Part shown: positions 17,056-25,083 of the stretch, piece by piece | Layout of the letters: each line of letters begins with the position of its first letter | Position numbering within the stretch: position 1 is the first letter of the stretch | Origin: Candidatus Poribacteria bacterium | GTDB taxonomy: Bacteria; Poribacteria; WGA-4E; WGA-3G | Length of the DNA: 43,266 nt | Assembly: GCA_022827225.1 (NCBI GenBank) | Contig: JAJDTJ010000068.1 | Location: forward strand, 1 to 43,266 | Direction of reading: 5' to 3' | Position numbers and translations under genes: made by a program | Notes under the pieces: generated by a model | The model's database searches: none | What the model was told of the DNA's origin: nothing | Seen by the model: only the letters and a program-made list of their open reading frames with translations

Positions 17056-20000
17056 ATGATTGAGGGCGATGTTCAATTAATTCACAGGATTTTATCAGGC
17101 GATGATGAAGCATTCAGTATTTTAGTCCAGAAGTACCAAAAGAGCGTTCACGCGCTTGTGTGGCGGAAGATTGGTGATTTCCATATTGCTGAGGAGATTA
17201 CGCAGGACACCTTTCTCCGAGTATACAAAAGCCTTGCAACACTGAAAGATCCCAGTCTGTTTGCCGGATGGCTCTATGTCATCGCAAATCGGCTCTGCAT
17301 TAATTGGAGCAAAGAAAATAGGACTGTGATGCAATCCTTGGAAGATACATCTATGAAAGAGATAGAGGAATCTTCTTATACGCATTATCTATCAAAGCAA
17401 CGTGAGATGGAAGCGTCCGATCGGCACTACGAAATCGCCCAAAAACTTCTTCAGAAATTGCCAGAGAGTGAGCGCACCGTCGTAACACTCTATTATCTCG
17501 GTGAAATGACAGCCAAGGAAATCGCTAAATTCTTAGGTGTATCCGTAAACACGATTAAAAGCCGGATTCGTCGCGCGCGAGAACGTTTACAAAATCAAGA
17601 AGAACTTTTGATCAGCAAAACGCTGGGGAGTGTCCAATTCCCTGCCGACTTGATAGAAAGTATCATGCAACAAGTTACTGACATAAAACAGACTGCGCCT
17701 CCCGTTGGGAAGCCGTTGCTACCGTGGGCAGCTTTTGGTGTAGCTACCGTTTTGGTTATATTGTTGCTCGGTGTCAGCAATCAATATCTCGCCCGTTTTC
17801 AGCAGCCCTATAATTTTGAGGCACAATCTGAACGGACGATTGAAATTATTGATGCCCCTATCACGCTTGAGATTAACGCAAAACCGACTGTGCGAAATCA
17901 GGCTGGACATGCTTTTATTCCCAGTGAAAACGATGGGAACGGTTTACAAGCTTCTGAAACAGTCTTACCAACCGATACGCTGGAAATTTCTCCTAAGTTT
18001 TCTACTTCACAATGGACCCAGACAGATGGACCTCAAGGGGGTACTGTCCTTGACATCCTTGTTACATCGGAAAAGACGCTTTACGCCGTTGCACGATCAG
18101 GTATCTACAGACTGACAATCGGCACAACTGCCTGGACGCTCATTGATACAAGCGTCCCAATCGGTAACTCACGGATGCCTATGGCACAGTACGCCGATAC
18201 CCTCTATATCGTATCTACCAACGAGATTTTTACTTCAAACAATGGTGGCGATACGTGGAAAGCACTCGGCCCCCGTCCAAACGGACAGGCTGTCGGGTTA
18301 ATAATATTAAATGAGGCTGAACATAACCGTTCACACACATCGCCCGCAATGTATCTCGCCATTGAGGATAAAGGCGTTTTCCGCTCTACCGATGCCGGGG
18401 CACATTGGACACTCCTTAAGGACGGGCTGACAGATAGAGAGGTTTCTGAAGTCGCTGCAGTCGGAAATACTGTATTCGCTGGCACAAACAGCGGACTCTA
18501 TCGCTTAAACTCGGCGATCTGGGAGCAGATGCCTATCGCTGCATCTGAAGTGATCCATTCGTTAGTGGTCTCCGAAAATAATCTCTATATTGTAACAGGG
18601 CACGATCTTTTTACCTTGGGGTTGCTTGAATCGAGATTGAGAGACGAAGGACAAATAATGCACGGCTACAAAGCAAGTTCAAACGGGGTTTTTCATTCAA
18701 CTGATTTAGGCGAGTCCTGGGCTGAGATAACACCAAAAAATAAGTCTCCATTTCAGCGGACACCTACCGGTATGAAACTTGTAGCAGCTGGTGAGACGCT
18801 GTTATTGCTCGGCACCACGCAATTGCGATCAAGGGACGGTGGACAAACGTGGAAAAACCTCGGAACCAACAGGAACTTGTTTGCACAAAACGGTTTTTCG
18901 ACAATAGCAATAGACGACGATACGTTTTACAACGTTGGCACATCCGGCGTTCATCAGACGACTGACGCTGGTGAATCGTGGCAACCATTTATGAAAGGGA
19001 TGGCAGGTACCAGAATACTCGATTTAGTGGCGTTTAACAACAGCCTATACATGTATACCGGCAACGATGTTTTCCAATCAACCGATGCTGGTGCCTCGTG
19101 GAAAAACGTCCCGATTAACGCTGGAGGTGTCGCACTTGGATCGGTAAAAAGAGGACAATCTCAAGGTAATTTCTCGCTCAATTCAAGATTGGTAACGGCT
19201 GATAACGTTCTTTACGGAATTGTCCCTGAAGAAGATGACCTACGCGTTTTCCATTTGTCGCTAAATAGCGATATGTTCGTTCCTGTTCATAGGATTCCCT
19301 CTTTTAAGCGACTCGCTCCGTTTAATGTGTTCACAAGGGAGGCGTTAGCCTTTGAATTATGGACGACAGTTGAACAGGTAGAACACGTTTACGCATCCGA
19401 CGGTCAACAAGAAGATGAGAACCTGCCGGTTACCTTATATTTTATGAAAAAGCATTGGGGAGCCGGGGGGTTTGCTGTCAGTGGTGAGACGTTCTACATG
19501 GAATGCCAACGAAGACTTTTCAGATGGAAACCGGACAGTACCGAATGGAAAAACACCGGATTGATTGATACCACTGAGCAGCTCGACAGCGAATCCGATA
19601 ACGGGTTCAAATTAGCCGCTTCAGCAGAAACCGTCTATGTCGGCAAACGCGACGGTAAACTCCTTCAATCGCTTGATGGCGGAGACAGTTGGAAAAATAT
19701 TACGTCAAGCCTACCACTCCATTTTAACCGTTTCAACGAAATCGTGTTTGTCGGTCCAACGGTTTACGTCGCAACGGATAGTGGTGTCTTATCCTCACAA
19801 AATGGGGAATACTGGCGCGTGATAACAGATAGGATGGGTACCTGTCCTATCATAGACAGATTCGCTGTAGACGGCGCGACGCTTTACGGTGCGGCGGATA
19901 CCGGTATCTATCGTTTGGAAGGCGAATGGCAACAGATGTCCCCAGATGTTCCGGGTAAAGTTATATCTCTCAGCGTTAGCAACGACAAACTTTACATCGC

Positions 20001-20067
20001 AACCGAACAACACGGGCTGTTTCACATCGCACTCGGAGCAGAAGAATGGGTAGGTGTGATGAAATAA
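17056..20067 (+). CDS. ECF sigma factor fused by one membrane helix to an Asp-box beta-propeller
   Basis: A 1003-residue fusion. Residues about 10-80 are sigma70 region 2 (EEITQDTFLRVYKSL, FAGWLYVIANRL) and about 130-180 are region 4 (LPESERTVVTLYYLGEMTAK, then SVNTIKSRIRRARERL). Residues about 219-238 are a single hydrophobic helix (LLPWAAFGVATVLVILLLGV). The remaining about 680 residues form a BNR/YCF48/sortilin-like propeller with at least eight Asp-box motifs (SNNGGDTW, STDAGAHW, STDLGESW, SRDGGQTW, TTDAGESW, STDAGASW, SLDGGDSW, SQNGEYW). The sigma part would face the cytoplasm and the propeller the periplasm or exterior. I chose ATG 17056 because GGAGAA (17045-17050) precedes it and region 2 starts at once; a GTG at 16963 would add 31 residues. 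The C39-like gene follows after 30 bp. Inferred role: membrane-tethered sigma factor responding to an extracytoplasmic ligand. Confidence 0.88.
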   Translation: MIEGDVQLIHRILSGDDEAFSILVQKYQKSVHALVWRKIGDFHIAEEITQDTFLRVYKSLATLKDPSLFAGWLYVIANRLCINWSKENRTVMQSLEDTSMKEIEESSYTHYLSKQREMEASDRHYEIAQKLLQKLPESERTVVTLYYLGEMTAKEIAKFLGVSVNTIKSRIRRARERLQNQEELLISKTLGSVQFPADLIESIMQQVTDIKQTAPPVGKPLLPWAAFGVATVLVILLLGVSNQYLARFQQPYNFEAQSERTIEIIDAPITLEINAKPTVRNQAGHAFIPSENDGNGLQASETVLPTDTLEISPKFSTSQWTQTDGPQGGTVLDILVTSEKTLYAVARSGIYRLTIGTTAWTLIDTSVPIGNSRMPMAQYADTLYIVSTNEIFTSNNGGDTWKALGPRPNGQAVGLIILNEAEHNRSHTSPAMYLAIEDKGVFRSTDAGAHWTLLKDGLTDREVSEVAAVGNTVFAGTNSGLYRLNSAIWEQMPIAASEVIHSLVVSENNLYIVTGHDLFTLGLLESRLRDEGQIMHGYKASSNGVFHSTDLGESWAEITPKNKSPFQRTPTGMKLVAAGETLLLLGTTQLRSRDGGQTWKNLGTNRNLFAQNGFSTIAIDDDTFYNVGTSGVHQTTDAGESWQPFMKGMAGTRILDLVAFNNSLYMYTGNDVFQSTDAGASWKNVPINAGGVALGSVKRGQSQGNFSLNSRLVTADNVLYGIVPEEDDLRVFHLSLNSDMFVPVHRIPSFKRLAPFNVFTREALAFELWTTVEQVEHVYASDGQQEDENLPVTLYFMKKHWGAGGFAVSGETFYMECQRRLFRWKPDSTEWKNTGLIDTTEQLDSESDNGFKLAASAETVYVGKRDGKLLQSLDGGDSWKNITSSLPLHFNRFNEIVFVGPTVYVATDSGVLSSQNGEYWRVITDRMGTCPIIDRFAVDGATLYGAADTGIYRLEGEWQQMSPDVPGKVISLSVSNDKLYIATEQHGLFHIALGAEEWVGVMK

Positions 20068-20097
20068 CCATAGGTTTATGTAGGTAAGGAGAAAGCT

Positions 20098-20769
20098 ATG
20101 AAAGTTTTAATCAGCACGCTTTTTATCGTTTTATTTGTCCTTCCGCTCACTTTCGCGGCAGAGGACAAACAACCTTCTGATGTTACCAGTCTTTACCACC
20201 TCGCTAATATCTTAGGTGTTGAGGCATCACTGTGGCGGATCGAAGCCACTCTCAAAAAGACTAACCAATATCGCGTTGCCAATTTCGCAGGCATCATTAA
20301 CGCTGCCGAAGAGATCGGACTCGAATTGCAAGAACGCAGTCTCAGCTATGAGCAACTCTTGGCATTCAAAACGCCGGTCATCGCACACCTCAGAACTACA
20401 TTTGATGACAAAAACGCCTCTGAATTTGAGGCTACCAATGGGCATTTCATCGTCGTTGAGTACACCAACAAAAAGTGGGTGCGCCTCTTTGATACACCGG
20501 GCAAGTTCCTGTATCAGGCTGCGACTGTCGTCTCCCGTGATCGCTTTTTGGACCTCTGGACGGGGCGCGTGCTTGCACTCTCGGAACACCAACGTCAACA
20601 AAGACAACCGACTTTGGTCGTTTCACCGACATTACTGGACTTAGATACCATGATTACGCTGCAGCGTGATCTCGGAAATGGGGAACCGGCTGGGTATCAA
20701 TTTCCGGTCCGACTTAAAAACCGTGGCGACGTGCCGATACGAATGGTCTCTGTCGCGGGCAGTACGTGA
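20098..20769 (+). CDS. C39-like domain protein, 5' part, ends at an in-frame TGA
   Basis: A 223-residue product with a signal peptide (VLISTLFIVLFVLPLTFAA) and a papain-like C39 peptidase fold. The GHFIVVEY His and the VRLFDTPG Asp of the triad are visible, as is the closing W-T-G-R-V-L-A-L motif. The nucleophile motif expected as CGPTALY reads SDVTSLY, so the catalytic Cys is replaced, probably by Ser, and proteolysis is doubtful. The frame stops at TGA 20767-20769 in the middle of the following DUF1573-like beta domain. The same frame then stays open to 21558, so this is one gene interrupted by a single stop codon. AAGGAGA lies just before the start. It follows the sigma-propeller gene by 30 bp. 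Confidence 0.75.
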   Translation: MKVLISTLFIVLFVLPLTFAAEDKQPSDVTSLYHLANILGVEASLWRIEATLKKTNQYRVANFAGIINAAEEIGLELQERSLSYEQLLAFKTPVIAHLRTTFDDKNASEFEATNGHFIVVEYTNKKWVRLFDTPGKFLYQAATVVSRDRFLDLWTGRVLALSEHQRQQRQPTLVVSPTLLDLDTMITLQRDLGNGEPAGYQFPVRLKNRGDVPIRMVSVAGST

Positions 20770-20871
20770 CATACCGTCATCGCGAAACCGAAGACAGGTG
20801 TCATCCCTATCGGGAAAGACGCTGTTTTAGGGATCGGTTCAACTGCAGTTGCAGTCCACAGGACTTATTTT

Positions 20872-21558
20872 ATGACTGTCCATATTCGGACGGATACACC
20901 GCAACGTCCATATACTTTCGTCTCTTTCGGGCGCGCCCGAGAATTTCCGGTCGTCTTTGTGCCTGAGAGCATCTATGTTGCGAGTACCGGCACATCGCAG
21001 CCCCAAAAAACTGTTGCGCTCAAAAACCCGCGTGAGACGGCTTTGATGATTCAAAATATTAAAAGTTCACAGGCGTGGATTCAACCCGTCCTCCTTAACA
21101 ATAACACCGTTTATCCGTGGCGCGCCGCCGACATTGGACTGAACTTTGTAACCGAACGGATACCCAAAGGACGGTTTCACGAGAAACTCATAGTTGAATA
21201 TATTGACCACAAAGGCGAAATAAGAAACATCAAGTTACCGATATCCGGAGACGGAAGTCAAGCTTATACACTCATGCCTGAGCGGTTTTTCTTCGGACAA
21301 GTTAATTCGAGCGCGGAAAATACGAAAGTATTGGTACTTAAGAATCTGACGAACACCGAGCTCCAGATTGAAAAAGCCGAAGCCGATACCGGAACAATCA
21401 CGGTAAAAAGACAAGGGGACAGCAACAACTATCAATTGACGTTAACGTTGCCATCGGTTTTAACAAAAGGCATCCTGAAAGGCGAAGTCCGACTCCAGAC
21501 GAGCCATCCAAAGATGCGTCTTATCAAGATTCCTGTTTTTGCTTTCGTTACAAAGTAG
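20872..21558 (+). CDS. DUF1573-like beta-domain continuation of the interrupted C39-like gene
   Basis: The frame is the same as that of 20098-20769 (774 bp, 258 codons, apart), and the 34 codons between TGA and this ATG continue the protein sensibly (HTVIAKPKTGVIPIGKDAV). A typical DUF1573 repeat reads S-C-G-C-T-V; here it is S-T-stop-H-T-V, so the stop sits at the Gly position and could come from one GGA-to-TGA change. The 228 residues contain further immunoglobulin-like beta repeats (LPISGDGSQAY; VLVLKNLTNTELQIEKAEAD). AGGA lies 10 bp upstream of ATG 20872, so independent translation is conceivable, but without a signal peptide. Most likely the 3' half of a recent pseudogene or a sequencing-affected gene. 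Confidence 0.6.
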   Translation: MTVHIRTDTPQRPYTFVSFGRAREFPVVFVPESIYVASTGTSQPQKTVALKNPRETALMIQNIKSSQAWIQPVLLNNNTVYPWRAADIGLNFVTERIPKGRFHEKLIVEYIDHKGEIRNIKLPISGDGSQAYTLMPERFFFGQVNSSAENTKVLVLKNLTNTELQIEKAEADTGTITVKRQGDSNNYQLTLTLPSVLTKGILKGEVRLQTSHPKMRLIKIPVFAFVTK

Positions 21559-21604
21559 GAGCGTTTATGTCCGAACGCTCTGACAACAGGTAAGGAGCTA
21601 TTCC

Positions 21605-23206
21605 ATGCAATATCTCAGAGGAACATTCCTAATAGTTCTAATTGGCATTTTAATGAATCCAATCATTTTGTTCGCAGCACCGCACGAGCCATCGCCCGCT
21701 GGTGGCGATTGGCTTGAACTGAATCCCAAAATTGGGCTAACCCAAACCGAAGCACCTTGGTTGCCCGAGCTTACCGGCGAACTCACGATTGAAGCGTGGA
21801 TCTACGTAGACGAGACGTTACCGAAGCAAGTCTCCTTTTCTCTCGTCGGTCAAACAGAACGATTTAGCTGTTTTATGACTGGGGTGTCTGTAGACGAAAA
21901 TAGAGATAATATTATGGATACTCGGATCGGTATCCGTTCCAATGGGGTCAAAAAACCTTCAATGGTGACGAAAATGGAAAGTCTGCCGATCCGTCAGTGG
22001 GTGCATTATGTAGCAACAATCGACCGCGGTGCCGCTATCGGCAGCGATGGTCTTATTTTAGGAGGTGACGCGGATGGGAGCGAACTGCCAGTGCCAAATG
22101 AGAATCGGCTTGTGCTTGGGGGTATTCCAACTGCGACGAAAAAGCTAAGGCTGTCCGGCAAAATGCGTTTCGCTTCCGGAGTCTATATTGATGAGTTGCG
22201 AATCAGCAGCGTTGTCCGCTATAAAGGCAACTACGACATGCCGACACAAGCGTTCACTGCAGACACTGACACCATAGCACTCTATCATTTCGATGACGCG
22301 TCGGATCAACGCTATGAAGATAGTTCAGATTCCAAGATTCCCTTAATCCGAAGTGAGATAGCTCCTGAGGTGCTTGCTGAAAATGAAAAAGCGACAGCCT
22401 CGCCCGTGCTGCCAAAAAGTGAAGAAGAACTACTTCAGCTTATCCGTGAAGGGGTCGCTTATTACGATGGGATGCTTAAAAGTGGACGTGTTGACTTTCT
22501 GCGGAAGACTTCCAGTGTTGCCTCTGATACTGGACTGAGACGTGCCACCAGCGGTACATGGAAAGGGACTTGCGAGTTTTCGGGACCCAAAATGAGATGC
22601 CTCGTGACAAAAGATACTATTCAGTACGACCCCGACAGAAACAGAACAATTAAAGAGACGGAACAATACGCTTATGACGGCGAAACCTTTGAGAGACTCC
22701 GCGAAACATCTAACGGTATTCTACTGAGTCGCAGAAGCAAAATCGTCGATGACACATTTAATGATCCCCGCTTTTGGGGATGGAATCTCAGGGGCAGGGA
22801 TCAGTCTCTCGTAATGCTTATTGATGGGCTTGACGTCGAAAGTATTAAAGAGGTGCGTTTCAACGATAGTGATGTCTATCATCTCAAAGGGAAGATGTCA
22901 GGTGGCACCATAGAATTGTGGTTGAACCCGCAGAAAAGTTACCGACCCGAACGCTTTAAGGTTTCTAATCTTGCGTTTTCAATGACAAAGGATTTCAAGT
23001 TCAAAGAGGTCGCCCCCGATCTCTGGTTCCCGGAATCTGCCAAGTGGGTTACCACAATCGCGAAAATCGATATCAAAACCACAACGATCCAATTCACAAA
23101 TATTCGGATTAACGAACCTATTCCTGAATCCCGGTTCTCCATTGAGCCACCCCGCGGAGCAACAGTGTATGACTTTCGGACCCAAGAAAGTTTTGAAGTC
23201 CCGTAG
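21605..23206 (+). CDS. Secreted LamG-domain protein with LolA-like C-terminal domain (paralogue 1)
   Basis: A 533-residue exported protein. The signal peptide ends near LFA-AP (residues 1-24). Residues about 55-220 are a LamG/concanavalin A-like jelly roll (LTIEAWIYVDE, QWVHYVATIDRG, FASGVYIDELRISSVVRYKG), a carbohydrate- or protein-binding fold. Residues about 275-525 are a beta-rich region (TWKGTCEFSGPKMRCL, AYDGETFERL, DFKFKEVAPDLWFPESAKW, SIEPPRGATVYDFRT) that resembles LolA/RseB-like domains; that assignment is tentative. TAAGGAG (21592-21598) precedes ATG 21605. It is the first of three tandem paralogues behind the sigma-propeller and C39-like genes, probably in one operon. Confidence 0.85.
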   Translation: MQYLRGTFLIVLIGILMNPIILFAAPHEPSPAGGDWLELNPKIGLTQTEAPWLPELTGELTIEAWIYVDETLPKQVSFSLVGQTERFSCFMTGVSVDENRDNIMDTRIGIRSNGVKKPSMVTKMESLPIRQWVHYVATIDRGAAIGSDGLILGGDADGSELPVPNENRLVLGGIPTATKKLRLSGKMRFASGVYIDELRISSVVRYKGNYDMPTQAFTADTDTIALYHFDDASDQRYEDSSDSKIPLIRSEIAPEVLAENEKATASPVLPKSEEELLQLIREGVAYYDGMLKSGRVDFLRKTSSVASDTGLRRATSGTWKGTCEFSGPKMRCLVTKDTIQYDPDRNRTIKETEQYAYDGETFERLRETSNGILLSRRSKIVDDTFNDPRFWGWNLRGRDQSLVMLIDGLDVESIKEVRFNDSDVYHLKGKMSGGTIELWLNPQKSYRPERFKVSNLAFSMTKDFKFKEVAPDLWFPESAKWVTTIAKIDIKTTTIQFTNIRINEPIPESRFSIEPPRGATVYDFRTQESFEVP

Positions 23207-23342
23207 GAGAACAGCAAATGATGTGTTTCAGACGCGACCCATTAATGTTGATACGTCTTATCAAGATTCCGGTTTTTGCTTTCGTCGCAAAGTAGGAACG
23301 CCTCGCACCCAAATACACTCAAAGCAGATTGGAGACTCTCCC
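23207..23342 (+). repeat. Spacer with fossil 3' end of the upstream DUF1573-like gene (copy 2)
   Basis: From 23250 to 23300 the sequence repeats, with few changes, the last codons and stop of the gene ending at 21558 (21513-21563). It translates in one frame as RLIKIPVFAFVAK-stop against RLIKIPVFAFVTK-stop in the original. A 25-codon frame (23218-23295) beginning ATGATG, with AGGAGA 8 bp upstream, ends in this tail. The spacer is 136 bp, the same length as the one at 24948-25083. Confidence 0.75.
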
Positions 23343-24947
23343 GTGAAATATATCAAAGAAACATTTCTAACAATCCTAATTATCTTTTTACTGACACCGA
23401 CTATATTGTTCGCGGCACCGCACGAACCGTCCCCTGCTGGCGGCGGTTGGATTGAATTGGACCCTAAACTCGGACAAGTCCAAACCGAAGCACCTTGGTT
23501 GCCCGAGCTCACCGGCAAACTCACGATTGAAGCGTGGATCTATGTAGACGAGACGTTACCGAAGCAAATCACCTTTTCATTCATTGGGCAAACAGACCGA
23601 TTCGGCTGCTTGATGGTTGGGGTGTCTGTGGACGAGAATAGAGATAATATTATGGATACTCGGATCGGTGTCTTTTCCAATGGGACCAAAAACCCTTCAC
23701 ATGTCACGAAGATGGAAAGCCTACCGATCCGTCAGTGGGTGCATTATGTGGCGACAATCGACCGCGGTGCCGCCATCGGCAGCGACGGTCTTATTTTAGG
23801 CGGCCCTGATGATAGGGGCGAACTGCCAACGCCAAATACGAATCGGCTTGTACTTGGCGGTATGCCAACTTTGACGAAAATGCCGCTGAGACGCAAAATG
23901 CGTTTCGCTTCGGGTGTCTATATCGATGAATTGCGAATCAGCAGCGTTGTCCGCTATAAAGGCAACTACGACGTGCCGACACACGCGTTCACTGCAGATA
24001 CCGACACCATAGCACTCTATCATTTCGATGACACGTCGGATCAACGCTATGAAGATAGTTCAGATTCCCAGATTCCATTAATCCGCTGTGAGATAGATCC
24101 TGAGGTGCTTGCTGAAAATGAAAAAGCGACAGCCTCGCCTGTACTGTCAAAAAGTGAAGAAGAGCTGCTTCAGCTTATCCGTGAAGGGATTGCCTACTAC
24201 GATAGCCTGCTGAAAAGCGGACGTGTTGACTTTTTTCGGAAAACTACCAGTGCTGCGTCTGCCAGGGTTTCTGGAATAGGGCGTGCGCCAAGTGGTACCT
24301 GGAAAGGGACTTTCGAGTTTTCAGGTCACAAAATGAGATGCCTCGTGACAGAAGATACTATTCAGTATGAGCCTGACGGAAACATTTCATTTAAGGGGAC
24401 AGAGCAATACGCTTATGACGGCGAAACCTTTGAGAGACTCCGCGAAACATCTAACCATATTGTGCTGAGTCGCAGAAGCAAAATCGTCGATGACACATCT
24501 AATGATCCACGCTTTTGGGGCTGGAATCTCAGGGGCGGGGATCAGTCTCTCGTCATGGTTATTGATGGGCTTGATGTCGAAAGTATTAAAGAGGTGCGTT
24601 TCAACAATAGTGATGTCTATCATCTCAAAGGGAAGATGTCAGGTGTCACCATAGAATTGTGGTTGAACCCGAAGAAAAGTTACCGACCCGAACGCTTTAA
24701 GGTTTCTAATCTTGCGTTTTCAATGACAAAAGATTTCAAGTTCAAAGAGGTCGCCCCCGATCTCTGGTTCCCAGCGTCTGCCAAATGGATTACCACACTC
24801 GCGAAAATCGATATCAAAACCACAACGATCCAATTCACAAATATTCGGATTAACGAACCTATTCCTGAATCTCGGTTCTCCATTGAGCCACCCCGCGGAG
24901 CAACAGTGTATGACTTTCGGACCCAAGAAAGTTTTGAAGTCCCGTAG
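23343..24947 (+). CDS. Secreted LamG-domain protein with LolA-like C-terminal domain (paralogue 2)
   Basis: A 534-residue paralogue of the gene at 21605 with the same order: signal peptide (KETFLTILIIFLLTPTILFA), LamG fold (about 58-220), beta-rich LolA-like C-terminal half. The start is GTG 23343, eight bases behind GGAG (23331-23334); the in-frame ATG at 23142 lies inside the upstream gene and would destroy the signal peptide. The C-terminal 180 residues are almost identical to paralogue 1, at the DNA level too, while the signal-peptide region is closer to paralogue 3, which suggests gene conversion. Confidence 0.85.
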   Translation: MKYIKETFLTILIIFLLTPTILFAAPHEPSPAGGGWIELDPKLGQVQTEAPWLPELTGKLTIEAWIYVDETLPKQITFSFIGQTDRFGCLMVGVSVDENRDNIMDTRIGVFSNGTKNPSHVTKMESLPIRQWVHYVATIDRGAAIGSDGLILGGPDDRGELPTPNTNRLVLGGMPTLTKMPLRRKMRFASGVYIDELRISSVVRYKGNYDVPTHAFTADTDTIALYHFDDTSDQRYEDSSDSQIPLIRCEIDPEVLAENEKATASPVLSKSEEELLQLIREGIAYYDSLLKSGRVDFFRKTTSAASARVSGIGRAPSGTWKGTFEFSGHKMRCLVTEDTIQYEPDGNISFKGTEQYAYDGETFERLRETSNHIVLSRRSKIVDDTSNDPRFWGWNLRGGDQSLVMVIDGLDVESIKEVRFNNSDVYHLKGKMSGVTIELWLNPKKSYRPERFKVSNLAFSMTKDFKFKEVAPDLWFPASAKWITTLAKIDIKTTTIQFTNIRINEPIPESRFSIEPPRGATVYDFRTQESFEVP

Positions 24948-25083
24948 AAGAACAGCAAATGATGTGTTTCAGACGCGACCCATTAATGTTAATGCGTCTT
25001 ATCAAGATTTCGGTTTTTGCTTTCGTCGCAAAGTAGGAACGCCTTGCACCCGAATACACTCAAAACAGATCGGAGACTATCCC
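24948..25083 (+). repeat. Spacer with fossil 3' end of the upstream DUF1573-like gene (copy 3)
   Basis: The stretch 24991-25041 repeats the gene tail seen at 21513-21563 and 23250-23300. It reads RLIKISVFAFVAK-stop. The whole 136-bp spacer is nearly identical to 23207-23342, including the ATGATG at 24959, but the ribosome binding site of the small frame is altered (GTAGAAGAAC). Confidence 0.75.

Noticed and set aside
20767..20769. Selenocysteine or TGA reassignment
   Set aside because: TGA ends other clear genes here (for example at 2473, 28265 and 35046), and no obvious SECIS stem follows; the codon aligns with Gly, not Cys.
23142..23342. N-terminal extensions of LamG paralogues 2 and 3 from upstream ATGs (23142, 24883)
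   Set aside because: They run through the 3' end of the preceding gene and the fossil spacer and would bury the signal peptide; GTG starts with GGAG are better.
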